DNA of 64,000 bases from positions 334,596 to 398,595 of the forward strand of contig NZ_JADKYM010000001.1 in NCBI RefSeq assembly GCF_015475875.1. The letters are read 5' to 3'. A program made the translations under genes and the position numbers. Origin of the DNA: Sphingopyxis solisilvae. GTDB taxonomy: Bacteria > Pseudomonadota > Alphaproteobacteria > Sphingomonadales > Sphingomonadaceae. Positions 25,335 to 33,491 of this stretch are shown here, in pieces. The notes under the pieces were generated by a model, which searched no databases, was not told the DNA's origin, and saw only the letters and a list, made by a program, of their open reading frames with translations. The first letter of the stretch is position 1; the number at the start of each line of letters is the position of its first letter.

Positions 25335-28300
25335 ATGCGTAGAAATGGTCGTAACGGTCGGTTGCTTGGTGGCAAGGCCGGTATCGGAATGGCGATGACC
25401 GCTTTGGCGCTGGTTCACAGCGCCCCCGCAATGGCGCAGGACGACAGCGTCAGGCCGACGACGACCAGCGAGTCGTCCTCCGGCGAAACGATTGTCGTGA
25501 CCGGTACGCGTATTGTTCGCGACGGGTTTCAGGCTCCGACCCCGCTCACCGTTCTCGGCGAAGCGGACATCGACAACAGTTCGCCGACGAACAACATCGC
25601 CGACTTCGTCAACACCTTGCCGTCGCTGGCCGGTTCGACCCGTCCGTCGAACTCGCGCCTCAACATCTCGAGCGGCCAGGCGGGCATCAACGCGCTCAAC
25701 CTTCGCAACCTCGGCGCGGAACGAACGCTGATCCTTGTCAACGGCAAGCGGTCGGTGGGGTCGACGATCACCGGACTGGTCGACATCAACACGATCCCGC
25801 AGGCGCTGATTTCGCGGGTCGAGGTCGTAACGGGCGGCGCGTCGGCGGCTTACGGCTCGGACGCGGTTGCCGGCGTCGTGAACTTCATCCTGAACAACAA
25901 ATATGAAGGGCTGAAGGTCGAGGGGGATGCCGGCATCACCCAGGAAGGCGATGGTTTCAACTATTCGGCCAGCGTCGCGCTCGGTAAGTCGTTCGCGGGC
26001 GGACGCGGTCACATCCTGCTCAGCGGTGAACTCGCACACCGTGACGGCATCTTTCAGGTCGATCGCGACTGGAACCAGATCGGCTTCCTTCGCTTCGAGA
26101 ACCCGGCCTATCTGGCGAACGCCAACTCGGGTGCGCCGCAGTATATTTTCGTGCGCGGTGCGGGGCCGACCAACTCGACCCCCGGCAGCATCATCACCAA
26201 CTCGGCGGGTGGCACGGCCAACCGGCTGCGCGGCCTTTATTTCGGCGATGGCGGGTCGGTGAACCAGTTTGTCTGGGGCGATCTGACCTTTCCAGCGGTG
26301 AGCGGAGCTGCGGTGCCGCTCCGTACCCGCGGCGGCGACTGGCGGGTTAATGACTCGGGGCGCAACATTGGCCTTGATCCACGCGATGACCGTTACGGAC
26401 TGTTCGGCCGCCTCAGCTACGAGGTCAGCGACAACGTCCAAATCTTCGCCGAAGCCGCGTATAACCGGCAAGAGGTGCTGTTCAATGCGGGGCCCAACTT
26501 GCAAACGGGTATCGTGCTGAATGCGACGGGTTGTACGCAGACGCCGGTACCGATCACCTGTAACGCCTTCCTGCTCAACACGCTCGGGGCAGAGGCACTG
26601 CAGGGGATCACCAGCGTCACGATCGCCACGACGTCGGCCGACCTGCCGTTCCGCGGCATCAACAACAAGCGCCGGGTGCAACGCTACCTGATCGGAGCGG
26701 AAGGTGAATTCGACGCGTTCGGCAAGACGGCACGCTGGGATATCTACGGGCAATATGGCCGCGCCGACCTGCGCGAACAATTGCGTGACATCCAGAACAT
26801 CGCCCGCATCAACGCCGCGCGCGATGCCGCCTTTGCGCCGGCAGGCAGCGGCTTTCCGACCGGATCGATCCAGTGCCTGATCAACGTCGACGCCAACCCG
26901 AACAATAATGACCCGGCGTGCGTTCCGTTGAACCGCCTGGGCCTTGGTGTCGCCGACCCGGCGGCGATCGACTATGTGCTCGGCGATCCCTATCGCAAGC
27001 AGGTGCTCGAACAGATGGTTTTCGGCGCGAACTTCTCGTTCACGCCGTTCGCAACCTGGGCGGGCGATGTCAGCATCGCGGTCGGCGGCGAATATCGCAA
27101 GGAAGAGATCAAGGGCTTCGTCCCCGACGAATTCCAGCCCGTGCCGACCCGCGACACGAACGGCAACATCATTGGTGCCACCAACCGGTGGTCGGTGGGC
27201 AACTATTTGCCGAGCTTTGGCTCCTATAACGTCAAGGAAGCCTATCTGGAAACCGTCGTGCCGCTGGGATTCGGCCTTGAATTCAACGGCGCGGTCCGTG
27301 CCACCGATTATTCGCAGGCGGGCTATGTCACCACATGGAAAGCCGGTGCAACCTGGCAGCCCATCGACGACATCCGCCTGCGCGTCACCCGGTCGCGCGA
27401 TATCCGCGCGCCCAACCTGAACGACCTGTTCCAGGCGGGCACGGCGAACAGCGATTCGGTCAGCAATCCGGGTTTCATCACCGGAACCAGCCCGTCGTTC
27501 GTTCCGGCGGGCCAGCCCCCGCAGGCGGGTTACAGCTACTCCGGCTTCGCGACCGGCAATACCGAGCTGGTTCCGGAGAAGTCCGACCAGTGGAATGTCG
27601 GTGCAGTTCTAACGCCGCGGTTCCTGCCGGGGTTCAACCTTGCGGTCGACTACTTCGATATCCGGTTGAAGGGCGGGATCGGGTCGTTCACGGCGCAGCA
27701 GATCGTCAACCTTTGTTTCCTGGGCGAACAGACCTTCTGTAACGCGATCAGCGTCGATGCCGCGCGGACCCAGAACCCTGCGCAACCTTATCTGGTCATC
27801 CTGACGCGTCCTTTCAACGCCGCGAGCCAGAAGAGCCGCGGGATCGACATTGACGCGTCCTATCGGATTCCGATGGCGCAGGGTAATGGGGCGTTTACAC
27901 TACGCGGCCTTGCTACCCGGTATCTGGAAAACCGGTTCAACAGCGGTGTCCCCAACACGGTCGTACTAAATACCGTTGGTGTGAATGGTGGTCAGTTCAG
28001 CACGCCGAAATGGATCTACCGGGTCAGCGCAGCCTATGACGACGATGACTTCAGCCTCACGGCCGTGGGCCGTGGAGTCAGCGCCGGCAAATATGTCGCA
28101 AACGGTATCGAATGCCAGACCACCTGCCCGGTATCGACCGTCAACGCGCCGACCTATGAACGAAACCGCGTCAAGGGCGCCTTCTACGTCGACCTGAATT
28201 TCACGCAGAAATTCTCGGCATTCAGCGAAGGCAGCGGCGAGTTCTTCATCAATGTGACGAACCTGCTGAACGGCAATCCGATCCTGCTGCCCGAAACCGG

Positions 28301-28376
28301 CCTGGCCGCGAACAGCACCTATTCGGACCTGCTCGGCCGCAGCTTCCGTTTCGGGGTCCGCATCAAGACCCGCTGA
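25335..28376 (+). CDS. TonB-dependent outer-membrane receptor
   Basis: 1013-residue energy-coupled outer-membrane transporter. A signal peptide ending APAMAQ is followed by a TonB-box-like ETIVVTGTRI, a plug domain (NIADFVNTLPSLAGS; LRNLGAERTLILVNGKR; RVEVVTGGASAAYGSDAVAGV) and a C-terminal 22-strand barrel ending SFRFGVRIKTR. ATG 25335 is chosen because the signal peptide begins there; AAGGGGA is about nine bases upstream. It belongs to the large sphingomonad receptor type, for which ligand cannot be read from sequence. Nearness to the peptide-scavenging island allows a role in peptide or acyl-amino-acid uptake, but that is only inference. Confidence 0.92.
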   Translation: MRRNGRNGRLLGGKAGIGMAMTALALVHSAPAMAQDDSVRPTTTSESSSGETIVVTGTRIVRDGFQAPTPLTVLGEADIDNSSPTNNIADFVNTLPSLAGSTRPSNSRLNISSGQAGINALNLRNLGAERTLILVNGKRSVGSTITGLVDINTIPQALISRVEVVTGGASAAYGSDAVAGVVNFILNNKYEGLKVEGDAGITQEGDGFNYSASVALGKSFAGGRGHILLSGELAHRDGIFQVDRDWNQIGFLRFENPAYLANANSGAPQYIFVRGAGPTNSTPGSIITNSAGGTANRLRGLYFGDGGSVNQFVWGDLTFPAVSGAAVPLRTRGGDWRVNDSGRNIGLDPRDDRYGLFGRLSYEVSDNVQIFAEAAYNRQEVLFNAGPNLQTGIVLNATGCTQTPVPITCNAFLLNTLGAEALQGITSVTIATTSADLPFRGINNKRRVQRYLIGAEGEFDAFGKTARWDIYGQYGRADLREQLRDIQNIARINAARDAAFAPAGSGFPTGSIQCLINVDANPNNNDPACVPLNRLGLGVADPAAIDYVLGDPYRKQVLEQMVFGANFSFTPFATWAGDVSIAVGGEYRKEEIKGFVPDEFQPVPTRDTNGNIIGATNRWSVGNYLPSFGSYNVKEAYLETVVPLGFGLEFNGAVRATDYSQAGYVTTWKAGATWQPIDDIRLRVTRSRDIRAPNLNDLFQAGTANSDSVSNPGFITGTSPSFVPAGQPPQAGYSYSGFATGNTELVPEKSDQWNVGAVLTPRFLPGFNLAVDYFDIRLKGGIGSFTAQQIVNLCFLGEQTFCNAISVDAARTQNPAQPYLVILTRPFNAASQKSRGIDIDASYRIPMAQGNGAFTLRGLATRYLENRFNSGVPNTVVLNTVGVNGGQFSTPKWIYRVSAAYDDDDFSLTAVGRGVSAGKYVANGIECQTTCPVSTVNAPTYERNRVKGAFYVDLNFTQKFSAFSEGSGEFFINVTNLLNGNPILLPETGLAANSTYSDLLGRSFRFGVRIKTR

Positions 28377-28394
28377 CGCGCCGGATCAAGGCGA

Positions 28395-28432
28395 AAGGAA
28401 AGGAGGGTCGGGAACGGCCCTCCTTTTTCTTT
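28395..28432 (+). terminator. Rho-independent terminator after the TonB receptor
   Basis: AGGAGGG (28401-28407) pairs with CCCTCCT (28418-28424) and is followed by a T-rich run TTTTTCTTT. It lies 25 bases past the receptor stop. Confidence 0.85.
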
Positions 28433-28472
28433 GAGCGCCCGGGCCGTGACGTGGGCCTGACCGACGCTCGTA

Positions 28473-28496
28473 CGCACTTTTTTTAACAAAAGTGCG
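28473..28496. promoter_or_regulatory. 9-bp perfect inverted repeat upstream of the autotransporter
   Basis: CGCACTTTT and AAAAGTGCG flank the six-base TTTAAC loop, 84 bases before the autotransporter ATG. It could be an operator for a dimeric regulator or part of the promoter. It lacks a following T run, so it is less likely to be a terminator. Confidence 0.45.
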
Positions 28497-28580
28497 GATC
28501 GGGCCAAGGCTGCGCGAGACCCGTTCCGTCTTGTGATTGTCGTCGGGGTGAACCCCGGCTGTGATGACAAGAGGATCCCG

Positions 28581-31500
28581 ATGCGCAAGACCCTGCTGGC
28601 CACCACCTGCGTGGCCGCCCTGCTTCCCGTAACCGTTCAAGCCGAAACCACGATCAGCACCGCGATCACGACGCCGGTGCGAACCTCGACGGTTAAATCG
28701 GGTACGCCCGACAATATCAAGATCACATCCGCCGGGTCGGTCAAACCCGCAGGCGGCACGGCGGTCACCGTCGACAGCAATCACAGCGTCATCAACGAAG
28801 GCGCGATCGAGATCCGCAACGCGGACGGCGCACGCGGAATTGTCGCGGAGGCCGGAACAAGCGGGTCGATCACCAACGCAGCGACGGGCAAGATCATCAT
28901 CGACGAAAGCTATGCTCCGACCGATATCGACAATGACGGCGATCTGGACGGCCCTTTCGCCATCGGCAGCAACCGTATCGGCATCGCGACCAGCGGTGCC
29001 TTTACCGGCAACATCCTCAACAGCGGCACGATCACGATCAAGGGCAATGATTCCGCCGGCATCCGCCTGGGCGGGCCGCTGACCGGCAAATTCACGACCG
29101 ACGGGACGATCAGCGTTCTCGGCGACCGCGCGGTGGGCGTTGGCTTGCAGGATGTGAACGGCAATGTCCGGCTTGCCGGAACGATTGCGGCAACCGGCGT
29201 GGATGCCATCGGCGCGCGGTTGACCGGCAATATCAACGGCGCGCTGGAGATACAGGGAGCGCTGACGGCAACAGGCTATCGCTACACGACGCCTCCCGCC
29301 GACCCCTCGAAGCTCGACGCCGACGATCTGTTGCTCGGCGGCCCGGCGCTGTCGGTGGAGGGCAATGTGACCGGAGGCATCATTCTGGCGGTGCCGCCGA
29401 AAGACAGCAATCCGAACGACAATGACGAGGACAAGGACGGCATACCCGACGACAAGGAAGGCAGCGCTGCGGTGCGTTCCTTCGGCTCGGCGGCGGCGGT
29501 GCGCATCGGTTCGGCCACGCAAAGCGTCACGATCGGGCCGGTAGCAGGGACCGGCACGGGGCTGGGCCTGATCATCGACGGCTCGGTCGTCGGTAATGGC
29601 CTTTATGCCGGCAAAGACGGTAACGGCCTGCAAGTCGGTGGCCTCGGCGGCGCGGTTACCATCGCGGGCGGGATCGGCATCGGCGCAAGCGGCAGCGTGG
29701 CCGCGCTGTCAAAGGATGTCGCGGCAACCGCGATCCGGATCGGCAGCGGCGCCACGACCCCGGAACTGCGCAACGCGGGCAAGATCGAGGCGACGAGCGC
29801 CGGGAATGTTTCCGGCTCGGTCGCTACCGCGGTGCTGGTCGAGGCAGGCGGCAACGTTCCCCTGATCCGCAACAGCGGTACTATCGCGGCAAAGACGGGC
29901 GGTGACAATGGCACTGCCCGTGCCATTGTCGATCTGTCGGGGAATGTCGACACGGTCGAGAATAGCGGGACGATCAGCGCCACCGGCGCGCTCGCCAGCT
30001 CGGACCGCAATGTCGCGATCGACCTTTCGGCGAACGCGAACGGCGCGACCGTCAAGCAGACCGCGGTCGCCGCAGGCATCGCCGCCCCTGCTATCGTCGG
30101 CGACGTTCGCTTCGGCGCTGGCAACGATGTCTTCGACATCGCCGATGGGACGGTCAAAGGGAACAGCTTCTTCGGCGAGGGCAACAACCGCCTCGCGCTG
30201 TCGGGGAAGGGCGCCTACACCGGCAATGTTCGCTTTGGCTCCGGCAATGACAGCATGACACTCGCCGGAACGTCGAAGTTCACCGGAGCGGTTGATTTCG
30301 GCGGCGGCGCCAATACGCTCAGCATCGGCGGCACCTCGGTATTTTCCGGAACATTGAGCAACGCCCAGGGCTTGGCCGTCGCGGTCAGCGGTGGCACCTT
30401 TGACATATCGGGCGCTGCAACCATCGGTTCGCTGGCGGTTACCGACAAGGGTACGCTTGGGGTGCTGCTCGACAAAGGCAATACGGGCACCGCGTTGCAG
30501 GTGACCGGCAACGCAAGTTTCGGCGCCGAGTCAAAACTCGCGCTGCGGCTGAACAGCATCGCACAGGCGGAAGGGCGACACATTGTCCTGACCGCGGGAT
30601 CACTGACCGGAGCGACCAATCTTACGGCATCGCAGACCTTGTTGCCCTTTCTTTACAAGGGCACGCTTTCTTCCAATGCGACCCAGCTCATCGTCGATGT
30701 GTCGCGCAAAACGACCGGCGAGCTTGGTCTGAACCGGTCGGAAGCGGGTGCCTTCGATGCCGTGTTCAAAGCGATCCCTGCCGACCAGAAGGTGGAGAAG
30801 GTCTTTCTGGGCATCACCGACGGCGAGGCGTTCCGAACCCAATTGGGCCAGATGCTGCCCGAGCATGAAGGCGGCGTCTTCGAAACGGTGACCTCGGGCT
30901 CGCGCGCGCTGTCGCGTTATTTGCAGGACCCCAACGCGCCGTTCCAGGACGAAGGCAAATGGGGTTACTGGGTCAACCAGGCGGTATGGGGAACGTCGAA
31001 GAGCATCGGCGACACCGCCAGCTATGATGTGAGCGGTTGGGGCATCGGCCTCGGCGCCGAGATCAAGAGCGACATCGGCAGTTTCGGCGGTTCGGTCGCC
31101 TTCCTCAGCGGCAAGGACGGAAATGGCAGCAACGCCAACGAGGTGTCGACCAGCCAGTTCGAAGGCGCGCTGCACTGGCGGCTTCGTTCCGACGGGTTCA
31201 TGGCCAACGCGCGCGTCTCCGGCGCGCCGGTGAAGCTCAAGGGAACACGCGTTTTCCAGGCCAAGGACGGCGCCGACACGATCGAAAAGACGATGAAGGG
31301 CAAGTGGGACGGCACTTTATGGTCCGCATCGGGCTCGCTCGCCTATGATGTCGTCAGTGACAGCGGATTGTCGCTTCGCCCGATGATCGCGGTCGATTAT
31401 TACAAGCTGAAGGAAGACGGCTATCAGGAAACCGGCGGCGGTGATGCGCTCGACCTGACCGTGCTCGGCCGTAACAGCGACGAACTTGCGGTGTCGGGAA

Positions 31501-31796
31501 CCGTCACCGTCGGCCTCGATTTCGGCGGCCGCGACCAATATGACGGCTGGACCCGGTTCGAAATCGAAGGCGGTCGCCGCCAGATTGTTGGCGGTACGCT
31601 GGGCGCCACAACCGCCTCGTTCAAGGACGGTACGCCGTTCACCCTTGTTCCCGAAGATCGCACGAGCGGCTGGGTCGGCCGTCTCCGTGGCATCGCTGGC
31701 AATTCGGCCTTTCAGGTCGCCGGCGAAGTGTCCGCGGAGGAACAGCAAAGCCGTATCGGCTGGGCGTTCCGTGCGAGCCTGCGGGTCGGCCTCTAG
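28581..31796 (+). CDS. Autotransporter (type Va secretion) with DxDxDG motifs
   Basis: 1071-residue surface protein. A signal peptide (LLATTCVAALLPVTVQA) precedes a passenger of about 700 residues made of irregular beta-helix repeats carrying NSGTI/NAGKI-type turns. The C-terminal autotransporter barrel spans about 800-1071 (WGYWVNQAVWGT onward; ending GWAFRASLRVGL). Two calcium-loop-like segments occur in the passenger: DIDNDGDLDG near residue 115 and DEDKDGIPDD near residue 285. ATG 28581 follows GAGGA by five bases. Adhesin or other surface role; no enzymatic domain recognised. Confidence 0.88.
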   Translation: MRKTLLATTCVAALLPVTVQAETTISTAITTPVRTSTVKSGTPDNIKITSAGSVKPAGGTAVTVDSNHSVINEGAIEIRNADGARGIVAEAGTSGSITNAATGKIIIDESYAPTDIDNDGDLDGPFAIGSNRIGIATSGAFTGNILNSGTITIKGNDSAGIRLGGPLTGKFTTDGTISVLGDRAVGVGLQDVNGNVRLAGTIAATGVDAIGARLTGNINGALEIQGALTATGYRYTTPPADPSKLDADDLLLGGPALSVEGNVTGGIILAVPPKDSNPNDNDEDKDGIPDDKEGSAAVRSFGSAAAVRIGSATQSVTIGPVAGTGTGLGLIIDGSVVGNGLYAGKDGNGLQVGGLGGAVTIAGGIGIGASGSVAALSKDVAATAIRIGSGATTPELRNAGKIEATSAGNVSGSVATAVLVEAGGNVPLIRNSGTIAAKTGGDNGTARAIVDLSGNVDTVENSGTISATGALASSDRNVAIDLSANANGATVKQTAVAAGIAAPAIVGDVRFGAGNDVFDIADGTVKGNSFFGEGNNRLALSGKGAYTGNVRFGSGNDSMTLAGTSKFTGAVDFGGGANTLSIGGTSVFSGTLSNAQGLAVAVSGGTFDISGAATIGSLAVTDKGTLGVLLDKGNTGTALQVTGNASFGAESKLALRLNSIAQAEGRHIVLTAGSLTGATNLTASQTLLPFLYKGTLSSNATQLIVDVSRKTTGELGLNRSEAGAFDAVFKAIPADQKVEKVFLGITDGEAFRTQLGQMLPEHEGGVFETVTSGSRALSRYLQDPNAPFQDEGKWGYWVNQAVWGTSKSIGDTASYDVSGWGIGLGAEIKSDIGSFGGSVAFLSGKDGNGSNANEVSTSQFEGALHWRLRSDGFMANARVSGAPVKLKGTRVFQAKDGADTIEKTMKGKWDGTLWSASGSLAYDVVSDSGLSLRPMIAVDYYKLKEDGYQETGGGDALDLTVLGRNSDELAVSGTVTVGLDFGGRDQYDGWTRFEIEGGRRQIVGGTLGATTASFKDGTPFTLVPEDRTSGWVGRLRGIAGNSAFQVAGEVSAEEQQSRIGWAFRASLRVGL

Positions 31797-31816
31797 CCCC
31801 CCGGCCGATCCCGCGT

Positions 31817-31857
31817 GCAAGGGGGAAGCGACCTCCCTACCCTCGCTTCCCCCTTGC
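31817..31857 (+). terminator. Strong 15-bp hairpin after the autotransporter
   Basis: GCAAGGGGGAAGCGA (31817-31831) is perfectly complementary to TCGCTTCCCCCTTGC (31843-31857) around an 11-base loop. There is no long T run, so it may end transcription weakly or protect the 3' end, and it separates the autotransporter from the sigma factor operon. Confidence 0.65.
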
Positions 31858-32006
31858 TTAGCCCGAGTTGAATGACGCACGATATGACCGCCCTGTCCCT
31901 TTCCCCTTTTCCGGCACCGCGGTTGCACCGCAGGGGCATGGCGCTATATGACGACAGCATCACAGGGACCTTCCTTACGCGCCGCGGCGGCGCCGCCCGG
32001 CGAGAC

Positions 32007-32552
32007 ATGGCGTTCCAGAGCAACCAGTTCATGACCCGTTCGACCGATCGAGCCGACCCAGCGCAGGGCATCGAAGGGGTGTTGCTGGCCAACCGCGACC
32101 GCATCATCCGCTTCCTGCAGGTGCGCGGTGCCGGCGAGAGCGCTGAAGACCTGTTTCAGGATCTGTGGATGCGGCTCACCGAACGCGCGACCGGTCCGAT
32201 CGCCGATCCTTTGTCCTATGCGATGCGGGCCGCGAACAATCTGATGCTCGACCGCTATCGTTCGGCGCGCCAGCGCGAACTGCGCGACAAGGCGTGGGGT
32301 GAAGCGAGCGACGGCCACGAGCCGTCCGCCGAAGCGTCGCTGATCTCGCGCCAGCAACTCAAACAGGTGCAAGCTGCGATCGCCGCCACCGGCGAACGAC
32401 CCGCGCATATCTTCCGCCGCTTCCGGGTCGACGGAGCCAGCCAGCGCGATATCGCGCAGGAAATGGGGCTCAGCCTGAGCACGATCGAGGCCGATCTGCG
32501 GAAAGTCTATGCGGCGCTCGCCGCGTTGCGGAGGCAATTCGATGCCGGCTGA
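32007..32552 (+). CDS. ECF-type RNA polymerase sigma factor (FecI-like)
   Basis: About 181 residues. Region 2 is NRDRIIRFLQVRGAGES and AEDLFQDLWMRLTE, then LSYAMRAANNLMLDRYR; region 4 is IFRRFRVDGASQRDIAQEMGLSLSTIEADLRK. These match the FecI-like ECF group of sphingomonads. The start is uncertain: the frame is open from 31872, with ATGs at 31938, 32007 and 32031; 32007 is chosen as a compromise that keeps all of region 2. The 3' end overlaps fecR by 11 bases, the usual sigma/anti-sigma arrangement for surface signalling. Confidence 0.88.
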   Translation: MAFQSNQFMTRSTDRADPAQGIEGVLLANRDRIIRFLQVRGAGESAEDLFQDLWMRLTERATGPIADPLSYAMRAANNLMLDRYRSARQRELRDKAWGEASDGHEPSAEASLISRQQLKQVQAAIAATGERPAHIFRRFRVDGASQRDIAQEMGLSLSTIEADLRKVYAALAALRRQFDAG

Positions 32553-33489
32553 CGCAAATGCCATCGAAGCGCGCGCGATCGACTGGCTGATCCGCCAGCG
32601 CGATCCCGATTTCGACGATTGGGACGGCTTTGCCGACTGGTTGGCCGAAGACGGCGAACATGCTGCGGTGTACGATGCGCTGGCCAGCCTCGATCGCGAT
32701 CTGGGTGCCCTTCCGCGCGACCGCGGCAATGTCCGGATCGCTCCGGCCGCGCCGTCGGATTCCCCCGCTCCGCGGCGACCGTCGCGACGCGCCTGGTTTG
32801 GCGGCGCGATGGCGGCCGCGCTGGTCGCCGTCATCGGGGTGTCGACGCTGAATCCTTTCGGCAATGGCACCCGGATCGAAACCGCTGCGGGCGAGCACCG
32901 TACCGTTGCGCTCGCCGACGGATCGCTGATCGAGATCAACGGCGGCTCGGTGGTCGAAATCGATCCCGAGCGACCGCGTTTCGCGCGGCTGGAAAGCGGC
33001 GAGGCCATGTTCCATGTCGTTCACCGCGAAAAGGATCCGTTCGTGGTCGAGACGGGCGATGCGCGGATTGTCGATCTGGGTACGGCGTTCAACGTGGTCC
33101 GCCGCGCGCGGCAGACGTCGGTGGCGGTGTCCGAAGGGATCGTGCTGTACAATCCCGATCGCGACAAGGTGCGCTTGGTCGCGGGGCAGGCCATCGATGC
33201 CGGCGACGACGATCGCCGCCCTCCCGCGGTTCGGAGCATCGACGTTAGCAGCGTTGGCGGATGGCGCAGCGGCCTGCTCGTCTACAACGAAGCGCCGCTT
33301 GCACTGGTCGCGGAAGACCTGAAACGCACAGCGGGAATCGACGTGCGCATCGCACCTGCGGCGGCCAGCCTGTCGTTTCGCGGCGCGCTGATCATCGATC
33401 CCGACCGCAACCGGACGGTTTCCGATCTCGCCGCCCTGTCCGGGACAACAGCCAGGCGGCAAGACAATGGCTGGATATTGACGCGCTGA
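32542..33489 (+). CDS. FecR-family anti-sigma regulator
   Basis: 315-residue inner-membrane regulator that passes a receptor signal to the ECF sigma factor. A cytoplasmic N-terminal domain has the conserved RAIDWLIRQRDPDFDDW (Trp-rich); a transmembrane segment is at about 84-104; the periplasmic FecR domain has AAGEHRTVALADGSLIEING, RGEAMF-type FRLESGEAMFHV and DLGTAFNV, then a C-terminal STN-contact domain. It ends two bases before the receptor gene. This is the cell-surface signalling trio. Confidence 0.92.
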   Translation: MPADANAIEARAIDWLIRQRDPDFDDWDGFADWLAEDGEHAAVYDALASLDRDLGALPRDRGNVRIAPAAPSDSPAPRRPSRRAWFGGAMAAALVAVIGVSTLNPFGNGTRIETAAGEHRTVALADGSLIEINGGSVVEIDPERPRFARLESGEAMFHVVHREKDPFVVETGDARIVDLGTAFNVVRRARQTSVAVSEGIVLYNPDRDKVRLVAGQAIDAGDDDRRPPAVRSIDVSSVGGWRSGLLVYNEAPLALVAEDLKRTAGIDVRIAPAAASLSFRGALIIDPDRNRTVSDLAALSGTTARRQDNGWILTR

Positions 33490-33491
33490 CC

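Noticed and set aside
31872..32006. Sigma factor start at 31872
   Set aside because: The first 45 residues show no sigma domain and the start lies only 14 bases after a strong hairpin; downstream ATGs give a normal length, although the exact start stays open.
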